5,981 nucleotides of DNA, from contig JAQSXU010000201.1 of NCBI GenBank assembly GCA_029256485.1, forward strand, positions 1-5,981, in the 5' to 3' direction. Numbering within the stretch: the first letter of the stretch is position 1; each line of letters begins with the position of its first letter. A program made the translations under genes and the position numbers. Shown one piece after another: positions 1 to 5,949 of the stretch. Below the pieces are notes generated by a model. That model was given only the letters and a program-made list of their open reading frames with translations. It was not told the origin of the DNA and searched no databases. This stretch comes from Clostridiaceae bacterium. GTDB taxonomy: Bacteria; Bacillota_A; Clostridia; Clostridiales; Clostridiaceae.

Positions 1-111
1 TTTGGAAAAGAAGGAATTGGCTTTGAAAGAATAAATTTAGCTTGTCCAACAAAGATACTTGAAAAAGCATTAGAAAGACTACTTGAAGCTGTGAAGAAGT
101 GCTATAAGTAG
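1..111 (+). CDS. patB: MalY/PatB-family PLP-dependent C-S lyase / aminotransferase, C-terminal end only
   Basis: The window opens inside a gene; frame 1 is open from base 1 to TAG at 109-111 and gives 36 residues. The segment GFERINLACPTKILEKALER matches the C-terminal signature of the MalY/PatB branch of class I/II aminotransferase-fold enzymes: a G-F-x-R-[IL]-N-x-A-C-P core followed by an amphipathic helix of the L-x-x-A-L-E-R-[IL] type. In full-length members the Arg in this stretch helps bind the substrate carboxylate. The family uses pyridoxal phosphate to cleave cystathionine or cysteine conjugates to a thiol, pyruvate and ammonia (cystathionine beta-lyase / cysteine-S-conjugate beta-lyase). 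The catalytic Lys lies upstream of the window and cannot be checked. The symbol is a family label, not proven orthology. No clear terminator follows the stop. Confidence 0.75.
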   Translation, partial: FGKEGIGFERINLACPTKILEKALERLLEAVKKCYK

Positions 112-234
112 TAAAATTCAATAGTTATATGCCACAATGACTTGGAAAATAATAAGAACAAACATACGTATAATTTTCATTATATTTGGTAAGAAATACA
201 TTATAGATTATATTAACGCTTATGATTAAATCCA

Positions 235-243
235 TGTTATAAT
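235..243 (+). promoter_or_regulatory. Extended -10 promoter candidate for the coiled-coil gene
   Basis: TGTTATAAT at 235-243 is a perfect extended -10 element (TGn plus TATAAT). A weak -35-like TTAACG lies at 213-218, 19 bases upstream, but an extended -10 does not need a good -35. A start point near 250 would give a leader of about 75 bases before the gene. That leader contains a 7-bp inverted repeat (ATTAAGT 256-262, ACTTAAT 276-282) of unknown meaning. This is inferred from sequence only. Confidence 0.45.
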
Positions 244-328
244 TATTCTAGCAAAATTAAGTATAATGCCTTTTCACTTAATATATAATTTAACAAAGGA
301 TTTACTAAAGCAAAAGGAGTGAATGCTT

Positions 329-691
329 GTGGCAGATAATGATCAAATGTTTGATTTACTAACTAAAATGTATTCAGAAGTTCAAGGTATAAAATCAGAT
401 GTTGGCTACATGAAATCAGATATTAGTAATATGAAATCTCAGATAAATGAAAGATTTGATAATTTAGAAAATGTAGTTCGCAAGACTAATATGACTATTG
501 AAAATGAAATTAAACCTAAAATTGATGCTTTATTTGATGGATATAAACAAAATACAGAATTAATTTATGGTTTAACAAGTAAAGTGGATAATTTACAAAC
601 TGATGTAAATAATTTAACCATAAGAACTATAAAAAACGAAAATAGTATAATTCAGCTTTCGAAACATAAAAATATAACTGGAATGAGTTGA
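329..691 (+). CDS. Small coiled-coil protein of unknown function
   Basis: This codes for 120 residues from GTG at 329, or 122 from ATG at 323. The SD-like AAAAGGAG at 312-319 sits only 3 bases before the ATG but 9 before the GTG, so I favour the GTG (N-terminus MADNDQMFDLLTKMYSEVQ). The protein has no signal peptide, membrane segment or cysteine. From about residue 15 it is a run of heptad-like repeats, including the imperfect pair VGYMKSDI / ISNMKSQI, then NERFDNLENVV. A second helical stretch runs from about residue 75 to 105 (LTSKVDNLQTDVNNLTIRTI). I read it as a cytosolic oligomeric coiled coil. Short proteins of this look (MADN..MF.LLTKMY.E.Q) recur in clostridia as hypothetical proteins with no known role. 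It is monocistronic: a promoter candidate lies upstream and a terminator directly after it. Confidence 0.75.
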   Translation: MADNDQMFDLLTKMYSEVQGIKSDVGYMKSDISNMKSQINERFDNLENVVRKTNMTIENEIKPKIDALFDGYKQNTELIYGLTSKVDNLQTDVNNLTIRTIKNENSIIQLSKHKNITGMS

Positions 692-699
692 ATCATATA

Positions 700-750
700 A
701 AATGTAGTAGCATAAATGTCTGTTACTACATTTAATTTTGTTTTTTATTT
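700..750 (+). terminator. Rho-independent terminator of the coiled-coil gene
   Basis: A perfect 10-bp stem, AAATGTAGTA (700-709) with TACTACATTT (724-733), has a 14-base loop. It is followed by a T-rich tract (AATTTTGTTTTTTATTT, 734-750). It begins 8 bases after the TGA of the coiled-coil gene. Confidence 0.8.
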
Positions 751-858
751 GATGTAATAGATAATTATTCCATATATAAAAAATAAGAGGTATAATGGTG
801 GATATAATCTAATAAATAGTGGACTGGTTTGATTCTTATTATGTCTATAATGGGCAGT
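751..858. other. AT-rich spacer, former 5' exon side of the group II intron
   Basis: No open frame of note occurs on either strand. The stretch holds three TATAAT hexamers (791-796, 803-808, 846-851), none with a convincing -35 at 16-18 bases; in DNA this AT-rich they may be chance. The last bases before 859 would be the 5' exon, including the intron-binding sites, of the intron remnant that follows. Confidence 0.4.
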
Positions 859-1199
859 GTGCGCCTTGTTTCTGAACAATCTATCTACTAATGAGGAATT
901 TTTTTAGTAGAATTCATCATTTGAATTGGCAGGGGAAGTACCTACATGACCATGTGTGAAGGGTGACAAAATTTCTAATACTCCGACGTGCCCAAACAAT
1001 AGCATGTTTGATGTACGAAGCTCGGTGAATGTGGGGAAAATGTTATCTGTGATGATAGCAAGTACGCTGGAAGCTAAAAAACAGTCATGCTTAGAATGTC
1101 TTATAGACTGACAAATTATCTGAAAGTACAGCTCGTAAATTATAGAGTTTCAAATTAAGAAGAAACTCGCCCCCATGTAGTGTCGTTGAATTACATATA
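859..1199 (+). mobile_element. Decayed group II intron, 5' RNA part (domains I-IV, incomplete)
   Basis: GTGCGCC at 859-865 fits the GUGYG 5' end of group II introns. The following bases are less AT-rich than the surroundings and full of short hairpins, as expected for structured RNA: CTACTAA 885-891 with TTAGTAG 904-910; AATTCA 911-916 with TGAATT 922-927; CAGTC 1082-1086 with GACTG 1106-1110; GAGTTTC 1145-1151 with GAAACTC 1162-1168. Immediately downstream is a piece of the intron reverse transcriptase in the same orientation, which is what makes the intron reading firm. About 340 bases is short for domains I to IV start of a bacterial group II intron, so internal loss is likely. No domain V hairpin or 3' splice site is present, so it cannot splice or move. 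Exact domain boundaries would need covariance modelling. Confidence 0.65.
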
Positions 1200-1406
1200 A
1201 GAGATAGAATTGTACAAGAGTGCATAAGAATAGTACTTGAGCCAATTCTCGAAGCACAATTCTTTAATCATTCATATGGGTTTAGACCTATGAGAGATGC
1301 ACAAATGGCAATGCAAAGATTGACTGATTTAGTCCATAAAACAGGATATTATTGGGTAATAGAAGGAGATATAAGTAAATGCAGTATTATCGGTTGGCTT
1401 CTGTGA
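1195..1406 (+). pseudogene. ltrA: Group II intron reverse transcriptase/maturase fragment
   Basis: The frame that includes 1200-1382 reads RDRIVQECIRIVLEPILEAQ, then FFNHSYGFRPMRDAQMAM, then GYYWVIEGDISKC. These are unmistakable RT motifs 1-3 of group II intron-encoded proteins: the (I)RDRIVQE helix, the SYGFRP block, and the EGDISKC(FD) block carrying the first catalytic Asp. Homology starts without a start codon (the frame is open only from 1146, after TAG at 1143-1145) and breaks off exactly after the Cys of SKC, where F-D should follow. Eight unrelated codons lead to TGA at 1404-1406. About 62 codons survive out of a usual 420-600. The YADD box, the thumb/maturase X domain and any endonuclease domain are gone. 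At least two deletions are required, one between domain IV and RT motif 1 and one after motif 3. The symbol is a family label. Confidence 0.85.
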
Positions 1407-1430
1407 AAAATATAGCAATTTATTTTGAAA

Positions 1431-1475
1431 AACACCCACACTTTGTAAACGAATACAAAGCGTGGGTGTTTTTTT
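1431..1475 (+). terminator. Strong terminator, possibly bidirectional, after the intron remnant
   Basis: A 17-bp stem with one mismatch: left arm 1431-1447 (AACACCCACACTTTGTA), loop AACGAA, right arm 1454-1470, followed by a 7-T run (1469-1475). The only mispair is A1440 against C1461. The left arm is preceded by an A-run (GAAAAA), so the minus strand would also carry a T-run after the stem. It no longer follows an intact gene; the 24 bases after the RT stop probably come from the lost upstream neighbour. It insulates the transporter from upstream transcription. Confidence 0.85.
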
Positions 1476-1488
1476 GTACCTTAATCCA

Positions 1489-1517
1489 TTGTACTTTCAA
1501 CGTGATTATCGTATATT
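1489..1517 (+). promoter_or_regulatory. Sigma-A-type promoter candidate for the MFS transporter
   Basis: TTGTAC (1489-1494) and TATATT (1512-1517) are separated by exactly 17 bases. The -10 matches the consensus at five of six positions, the -35 at three. It lies between the strong upstream terminator and the transporter, the only place a promoter for this gene could be within the spacer. The leader would be roughly 55 bases. Confidence 0.45.
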
Positions 1518-1520
1518 TTA

Positions 1521-1553
1521 CTAGTAGAGATTAGATTTATTAGTAAAGATTAG
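1521..1553 (+). repeat. Tandem 14-bp direct repeat in the transporter leader (operator candidate)
   Basis: CTAGTAGAGATTAG (1521-1534) and TTAGTAAAGATTAG (1540-1553) match at 12 of 14 positions with a 19-base period. The pair begins 4 bases after the proposed -10, so it covers the start site and early leader. That is a usual place for a repressor or for a leader-binding factor. No regulator gene is in the window to assign to it. Confidence 0.4.
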
Positions 1554-1578
1554 CTGCAGTGAATCAAAAGGAGGAAAT

Positions 1579-2808
1579 ATGAAAAACGACAAATTAAAAT
1601 GGAAAGTACTATTTGGAGGTTTTGGCTGTTATATGTTTGACTCGATAGATCTGGTTTTACTTTCAATATCATTAGCTATGATAATAAAAGACTTTGGTTT
1701 ATCTATGCAAAGTGCAGGTTTGTTGGGAACGTTTACTCTTATTGGAGTTGGTTTAAGTTCAATATTTGCTGGTTGGGTTGCTGATAATTATGGACGCAGA
1801 AAAACTTTATTGTGGTGTATGATAAGTTTTGGGATTCTAACTGGAGCTATAGCTTTTTCACAAAACTGGTACCAGATTTTAGTACTTCGATTTATTTCTG
1901 GCTTGGGGCTAGGAGGCGTTGCAGGTGTAATTTTTGCATATGTTAATGAGTCTTGGCCTAAAGAGCAAAGAGGTAGAGCAACAGCATTCACTATAAGCTC
2001 TTTTAATGTTGGTGCTGGACTTGCTGCTTTTGTAGCTAGTTACATTTTGCCCCATTATGGATGGAGAGCTTTATTCCTTATTGGAGCATTGGCAGTAATA
2101 CCAGCAATGTATATGTATGTATTTGTACCTGAATCTAAAGAATGGGAAGAACAAAAATCGGCTAGAATAAAACAAAGTTCAAAAACAGCCAAAGTGTCAG
2201 TATCAGAAATATTTAAAAATGGGTATGCAAAAAATACAATTTTAGCTACTATAGTTTCTGCATTCGCTTTTAGCGCAAATTGGGGAGTATCAACTTGGTT
2301 ACCAACTTTTCTAGTAAAGGATAGAGGGATCAGTGAAGGCCAAATGGCAATATTTATTACAATTTTATATATCGGAGCGTTTATCGGTCAGAATGTAGTT
2401 GGAATTATTGCTGATAAAATAGGTAAAAAATATACATTAATTATAACTTTTATTGGATGCATAATAGTCCTACCAATTTATGTATTAACACATAATAATA
2501 CAGGATTAATGCTTATTGGACCTGTCTATGCATTCTTTTTAACGTATTCAGGGTTGTTTGGTTCATACTTTTCAGAGCTATTTCCTACCCACATTAGAGC
2601 AACAGGATCAGGATTTTGCTTTAATTTTGGTAGGGGAATTTCTTCTATAGCTCCATTCATTTTAGGAGCGTTAGCTGCTAAATATAATTTGAGTTTTGGA
2701 ATGTTAATTTGTGCTGGCTTCTATGTTATAAGTCTAATAACAATGTTCTTCTTGCCTAATTTTAAGAAAGATGAACAGACAAATATACAACAAGAAATTG
2801 TAAATTGA
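1579..2808 (+). CDS. MFS transporter, aromatic-acid/sialate:H+ symporter type
   Basis: A 409-residue, 12-helix secondary transporter of the inner membrane, complete and of normal length. The start ATG is fixed by AAAAGGAGG at 1566-1574. TM1 (about 11-33) carries Asp21 and Asp24 in an F-D-x-x-D pattern, the spacing seen in aromatic acid:H+ symporters such as PcaK. The loop 2-3 motif A is GWVADNYGRRKTLL (65-78). TM4 has the motif-B Arg (R104 in LRFISGLGLGG), followed by the QRGRA turn (130-134). A long central loop (about 184-215) separates the halves. The second half repeats the motif-A-like GIIADKIGKKYTLI (275-288) and has ELFPTHIRATGSGFCFNFGR (333-352), typical of the NanT/ShiA/PcaK-like branch. 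It probably imports an organic acid with protons; the substrate cannot be read from sequence. Its own promoter candidate is upstream, no strong terminator follows, and transcription could continue into the dead CMD-family gene. Confidence 0.88.
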   Translation: MKNDKLKWKVLFGGFGCYMFDSIDLVLLSISLAMIIKDFGLSMQSAGLLGTFTLIGVGLSSIFAGWVADNYGRRKTLLWCMISFGILTGAIAFSQNWYQILVLRFISGLGLGGVAGVIFAYVNESWPKEQRGRATAFTISSFNVGAGLAAFVASYILPHYGWRALFLIGALAVIPAMYMYVFVPESKEWEEQKSARIKQSSKTAKVSVSEIFKNGYAKNTILATIVSAFAFSANWGVSTWLPTFLVKDRGISEGQMAIFITILYIGAFIGQNVVGIIADKIGKKYTLIITFIGCIIVLPIYVLTHNNTGLMLIGPVYAFFLTYSGLFGSYFSELFPTHIRATGSGFCFNFGRGISSIAPFILGALAAKYNLSFGMLICAGFYVISLITMFFLPNFKKDEQTNIQQEIVN

Positions 2809-2810
2809 AA

Positions 2811-2830
2811 AAAACATGGTAAAATGTTTT
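2811..2830 (+). repeat. Weak hairpin after the transporter
   Basis: AAAACAT (2811-2817) pairs with ATGTTTT (2824-2830) around a 6-base loop. The stem is all but A/T-only and no T-tract follows apart from the stem's own. It is a poor terminator at best, so the transporter and the downstream CMD-family remnant could share a transcript. Confidence 0.3.
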
Positions 2831-2860
2831 CCTGTGAAAGGCAAAAAATGTACTGCAGGT

Positions 2861-3333
2861 ATGAGCCGTATAGTAGCTATCTATGAATAAAAATTAGATT
2901 ATTCATCCAATTTGATGATTTACGAGCTAGAAATCGGAAATATGATTTTTACATTGAATCGTGCTATTATTGGAAAAAGTATTGAGAGAGTTGGGGGAGC
3001 AGTAAGTGAGGTAGCAATTCTTGTTACTGTAACTAGTGCAAAAGCACAATATGATATGTATGCCAGCACACAGTTGGGAAAGAAATTTGGATTATCTGAA
3101 GAAAAAATTGCTACTATCATGGCTAGATGCAAACCAGCTGATTTAACAGACAAAGAAGAAGCAGCGTATGAACTAGCTACAGCATTGTGCCAGGTTGGTT
3201 TAATTGCAGGTGCTGTATATGATAGATGTGTGAAAGTACTTAGTAAAGACTGTGTAAAACTATAGGAATGTTCAAAATGGTTGGGAATATCTTGAATGCA
3301 TACAATGAACCAGTGTCGGAATATAGAGTGTAA
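2861..3333 (+). pseudogene. Broken carboxymuconolactone decarboxylase (CMD)-family gene
   Basis: From ATG at 2861 the frame reads MSRIVAIYE, then TAA (2888-2890), then continues in the same frame as KLDYSSNLMIYELEIGNMIF and on through AILVTVTSAKAQYDMYASTQ, LGLSEEKIATIMARCKPADL-like and EEAAYELATALCQVGLIAGA to TAG at 3263. The middle is a clear alpha-helical CMD-family (PF02627-type) core. After 3263 the family's C-terminus resumes in another phase: MVGNILNAYNEPVSEYRV, TAA at 3331-3333. So there is one nonsense codon near the start and a net 3n+1 base loss near 3256-3268. The join GGAV/SEVAILV also looks short, since relatives have about ten more residues before the E-[IV]-A-I-L-V strand, so a further in-frame deletion is likely. 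The helix usually written Y-A-H here has Y-A-S. No AhpD-type CxxC is seen. A shorter product from TTG 2912 or ATG 2915 (about 117 residues) is possible but would lack both ends. It lies 52 bases after the transporter. Confidence 0.8.
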
Positions 3334-3384
3334 ATTTGTTTTTGAAATAAACATAGAAGAATATTATAATTTTGTAAAGTAGCG

Positions 3385-3430
3385 AAAATCAAGGAATATC
3401 CAATGTAGTTGGAAGATCCTTGATTTTGTT
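3385..3430 (+). terminator. Rho-independent terminator after the CMD-family remnant
   Basis: An outer perfect 11-bp stem AAAATCAAGGA (3385-3395) / TCCTTGATTTT (3417-3427) encloses a second 5-bp stem TCCAA (3399-3403) / TTGGA (3409-3413), with 3-base internal loops on each side. The T-rich end TTTTGTTATTG follows. It is the likely terminator of the transporter and CMD-family transcript. Confidence 0.75.
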
Positions 3431-3448
3431 ATTGTAAGCGTATTTTTT

Positions 3449-3679
3449 AATGCAGAAATACAGCTCATAAACTAGTATAATATGGTTAAGAGAACGATTT
3501 TATACATGTCAAAAATGTTGCTTAGTCAACTTAAAAAAAAGGAAGACTACTCTTGTTTAAACAGAACTGTAACTATAAATATATTAAATTTTAATTATCT
3601 AGAGGATGAAAATTTTATTAAAAGGTATGGATTATTTGAAAAAGAAAGCAAGAAGTCTTTAACAGATTTGCAATGCTAG
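3449..3679 (+). pseudogene. Rpn-family PD-(D/E)XK transposase/nuclease fragment
   Basis: The frame reads NAEIQLIN, TAG (3473-3475), then YNMVKRTILYMSKMLLSQLK, KKEDYSCLNRTVTINILNFN and YLEDENFIKRYGLFEKESKKSLTDL before TAG at 3677-3679. This is the middle of the Rpn / PDDEXK_2 family (recombination-promoting nuclease, 'putative transposase'): the E-x-Q catalytic strand (EIQ), the K-R-[ST]-x-x-Y-x-S-K-M helix, and the G/K-E-D-Y-x-x-L-x-x-x-[IV]-T-I-N-I-L-[ND]-F-x-Y-L block. The upstream third, with the catalytic Asp, and the C-terminal third are missing, and a stop codon interrupts the join. Family members are roughly 250-320 residues; about 76 codons remain. A 65-residue product from ATG 3482 would lack the whole active site, so I call this dead. 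It has no ribosome binding site. Confidence 0.78.
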
Positions 3680-3738
3680 CAGAAATGAGAGAAAAGCTGT
3701 TAGAGATGGGCAGAGTAGGTTAAACGGTGCTAGATATG

Positions 3739-3771
3739 ATACAATATAGATAATTCGAGAAAGTATTGTAT
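3739..3771 (+). repeat. 8-bp inverted repeat upstream of the chemoreceptor
   Basis: ATACAATA (3739-3746) and TATTGTAT (3764-3771) are perfect inverted copies with a 17-base spacer, in a 173-base spacer that otherwise shows no gene. It could be a binding site or the relic of the Rpn-type element. Promoter elements for the chemoreceptor are not clear here: TAATAA/TAATAT at 3810-3818 and GATAAT at 3821-3826 are -10-like, with only weak -35 partners (TTGAGG at 3786-3791 is 18 bases from TAATAA). I see no convincing sigma-D motif. Confidence 0.3.
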
Positions 3772-3852
3772 GAAATTATGAGGGCTTGAGGAGAAAATAC
3801 ATAATTAGGTAATAATATTTGATAATGCATTAATTTAAATAAGGAGGGTGTT

Positions 3853-5847
3853 ATGAAAAGTTTAAAAGCAAAATTGATATTATGTTTCGGGGTGCTAATA
3901 GTACTTATATGTATTGGATTGGGTATAGTTTCGTTTATAAATTCATCAAAGTCGCTAATATCAAATTTAGGAAAGACTCTTCCTAATATTGCAGAACAAA
4001 CAGCGAGTAATATTGAAGGAAGAGCTCAAGGAACATTAAAAGAATTAGAAGCTATTGCAGCAATAGATGATGTGTGTAATCCAAATAATTCAATAGAAGA
4101 TAAATTAAAGCTTCTTTCAAAAGAAAACGATAGAATTAGAAGTATTAAAATAGGTATTGTAGATAAAGAAGGAAACGCTATATATACAAGTGGAGACAAG
4201 TCTAATATGGGTGATAAGGATAATGTTAAAATTGCATTATCTGGTAGAAGTAATGTATCAGATCCTGTTATAAGCACAATAAATGGAAGTGTAATCGTTG
4301 TATACTCAGTTCCTATTAAATATAATAATGAAATTGTAGGAGTATTACTTGAAATAACAGATGGTAATAATTTAAGTGAATTAACTAGTAAAGTTAAAGT
4401 TGGAGAAACAGGTTATGCTTTTATGATAAAAAAAGATGGGACAAACATTGCTAGTAATGATAAGGATAAGGTAATTAACATGTTCAATCCAATTGAAGAA
4501 GCAAAAAAAGATCCTAGTTTACAGGAATTAGCAGATATTGAGAAGAAAATGGCTACTGGAGAAACAGGAATAGGTGAATATATCTATGGAGGATCAGATA
4601 AATATGTAGGGTATGCTCCGGTAAAAGGAACTGAATGGTTCGTAGGAGTAGTAGTGTTAAAAACTGAAATATTATCAGAAATGGATGATTTAAAGATTTC
4701 TGTTATACTATCATCTATATTATTTTTACTAATTGGAGTTGCGATTATTTACATAATAGCAAGTAGTATATCTAAAGGAATTAAATCAACTTCAAAGCAT
4801 TTAGAATTATTAGCAGAAGGTAATCTAAGTGAAGAAGTTTCTCCTAAATATTTAAACTTAAAAGATGAAGTTGGAGATATGACTAATTCAATGAAAGTAA
4901 TGCAGGAATCTTTAGGAAAAATGATTAGAAAAATTAAAGAAAATTCTTCAAATATTAATGTGCAGTCGCAAAACTTATCTTCTGTTTCAGAAGAAATAGC
5001 AAGTGTATCACAAAATGTTACAGAAGCAATATCAGACATCGCAAAAGGGACAGGCGCTCAGTCTGAAGATTTAATAAGCATAACAGACATTCTTAATGTG
5101 TTTAGTAGTAAGTTGTCTGAAATGGTTACTGAAATGCAAGCTGTAGAATCAAATTCAAGAGAAATTAATTTAATGGCAAATGAGAGTAGTAGTGAAATGA
5201 ATGAATTAAATCTATCTGTATCTAAAGTTAGTAGTTCATTTAAAACATTTAATAGTAAAATTACTGGACTTGGAAAAGATATAAATGAGATAAATGAAAT
5301 TACTAATATAATAAATGGTGTTGCAGAACAAACAAATTTACTAGCATTAAATGCTGCTATTGAAGCGGCCAGAGCAGGGGAAGCAGGAAAAGGATTTTCA
5401 GTAGTAGCAGATGAAATAAGAAAACTTGCTGAGCAATCCAAAATATCATCGGAAAACATTAGTAGACTAATTAATGGGATATCAAAGGATACTGATATTA
5501 TAGTTCAAGATTCTATTGCTATGGATGATGAATTAATAAACCAAGGTAAGATTATAGATAGTTCAATAACATCTTTCAAAAAAATTATAGAAGCAGTGAA
5601 TGAAGTAATTCCTAAAATTGAAACAGTTAAAAATTCTGCTGAGGATATAGATAATGATAAGAATAATATATTGACTAGAATAGATGGGGTATCTTCAGTT
5701 TCAGTTGAAGTTTCAGCATCATCAGAGGAAATTTCTGCATCATCAGAAGAAATGAATGCTTCAACAGAAGAAGTATCAGCAGCAGCGCAAATACTTAACG
5801 GTATGACAAGCGAAATGCTTAAGGAAGTAGATAAGTTTAAAGTTTAA
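3853..5847 (+). CDS. Methyl-accepting chemotaxis protein with extracellular dCache-type sensor
   Basis: A complete 664-residue membrane chemoreceptor; AAGGAGG at 3841-3847 is 5 bases before the ATG. Order: short cytoplasmic N-terminus; TM1 about 9-29; periplasm-facing (extracellular in a Gram-positive) sensor about 31-280; TM2 about 282-304; HAMP about 305-357 (with the [10 protein letters not shown] element at 338-347); long coiled-coil signalling domain to the end. The sensor looks like dCache_1: the membrane-proximal lobe has [18 protein letters not shown] (184-201) and [16 protein letters not shown] (253-268). The signalling hairpin tip, which binds CheA/CheW, is the highly conserved [20 protein letters not shown] (492-511) followed by [18 protein letters not shown]. 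The tail [20 protein letters not shown] (621-640) is rich in Glu pairs that are likely methylation sites. There is no C-terminal CheR-tether pentapeptide. The ligand is unknown; dCache domains often bind amino acids or small organic acids. It stands alone, with no che genes nearby. Confidence 0.93.
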   Translation: MKSLKAKLILCFGVLIVLICIGLGIVSFINSSKSLISNLGKTLPNIAEQTASNIEGRAQGTLKELEAIAAIDDVCNPNNSIEDKLKLLSKENDRIRSIKIGIVDKEGNAIYTSGDKSNMGDKDNVKIALSGRSNVSDPVISTINGSVIVVYSVPIKYNNEIVGVLLEITDGNNLSELTSKVKVGETGYAFMIKKDGTNIASNDKDKVINMFNPIEEAKKDPSLQELADIEKKMATGETGIGEYIYGGSDKYVGYAPVKGTEWFVGVVVLKTEILSEMDDLKISVILSSILFLLIGVAIIYIIASSISKGIKSTSKHLELLAEGNLSEEVSPKYLNLKDEVGDMTNSMKVMQESLGKMIRKIKENSSNINVQSQNLSSVSEEIASVSQNVTEAISDIAKGTGAQSEDLISITDILNVFSSKLSEMVTEMQAVESNSREINLMANESSSEMNELNLSVSKVSSSFKTFNSKITGLGKDINEINEITNIINGVAEQTNLLALNAAIEAARAGEAGKGFSVVADEIRKLAEQSKISSENISRLINGISKDTDIIVQDSIAMDDELINQGKIIDSSITSFKKIIEAVNEVIPKIETVKNSAEDIDNDKNNILTRIDGVSSVSVEVSASSEEISASSEEMNASTEEVSAAAQILNGMTSEMLKEVDKFKV

Positions 5848-5891
5848 AAGCAAATAATTTGAATAAGAAAATAGAGCCTGAATTTGATATG

Positions 5892-5949
5892 ATTCCTCTA
5901 AAGTAGACAGTATAAATACACAAAACATTCTACTTTGGAGGAATTTTTT
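5892..5949 (+). promoter_or_regulatory. 16-bp hairpin plus T-run at the IS left end; masks transposase RBS
   Basis: ATTCCTCTAAAGTAGA (5892-5907) is the inverse of 5929-5944 with one difference that can pair as U-G in RNA; the loop is 21 bases. The right arm contains the transposase SD (GGAGG, 5937-5941), so in a transcript coming from upstream the SD is paired. The arm runs into a T-rich stretch ending in TTTTTT (5944-5949), which also gives it the form of an intrinsic terminator for the chemoreceptor mRNA. A -10-like TATAAAT (5911-5917) lies in the loop; a transcript begun from it would lack the left arm and leave the SD free. No clean -35 is visible beside it. Confidence 0.6.

Noticed and set aside
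1380..1530. An open frame over the strong terminator reading QYYRLASVKNIAIYFEKHPH and onward
   Set aside because: It runs straight through a 17-bp terminator stem and its T-run, has no start codon or ribosome binding site, and I recognise no family in it. Coding is unlikely; chance openness is enough.
2861..2885. GAGCCGTATAG resembling the start of a group II intron domain V
   Set aside because: Domain V needs a closing strand (typically ending in ACGGTTC-like sequence) within about 34 bases, and none is present. The bases are better explained as the start codons of the CMD-family pseudogene (MSRIVAIYE).
2920..3354. 144-codon minus-strand open frame across the CMD-family region
   Set aside because: The + strand carries clear CMD-family homology in two phases, and the minus-strand product is Ser/Thr/Ile-rich with no family look and no ribosome binding site.
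1130..3480. Similar short strings TACAGCTCGTAAATTATA (near 1130) and TACAGCTCATAAACTAGTATA (near 3459)
   Set aside because: Only about 15 bases match, and the second copy is explained as codons for IQLIN of the Rpn-type remnant. I see no extension of the similarity on either side.
4026..5459. Long open frames on the minus strand inside the chemoreceptor
   Set aside because: They are antisense shadows of the chemoreceptor codon pattern; none has a ribosome binding site or a recognisable domain.
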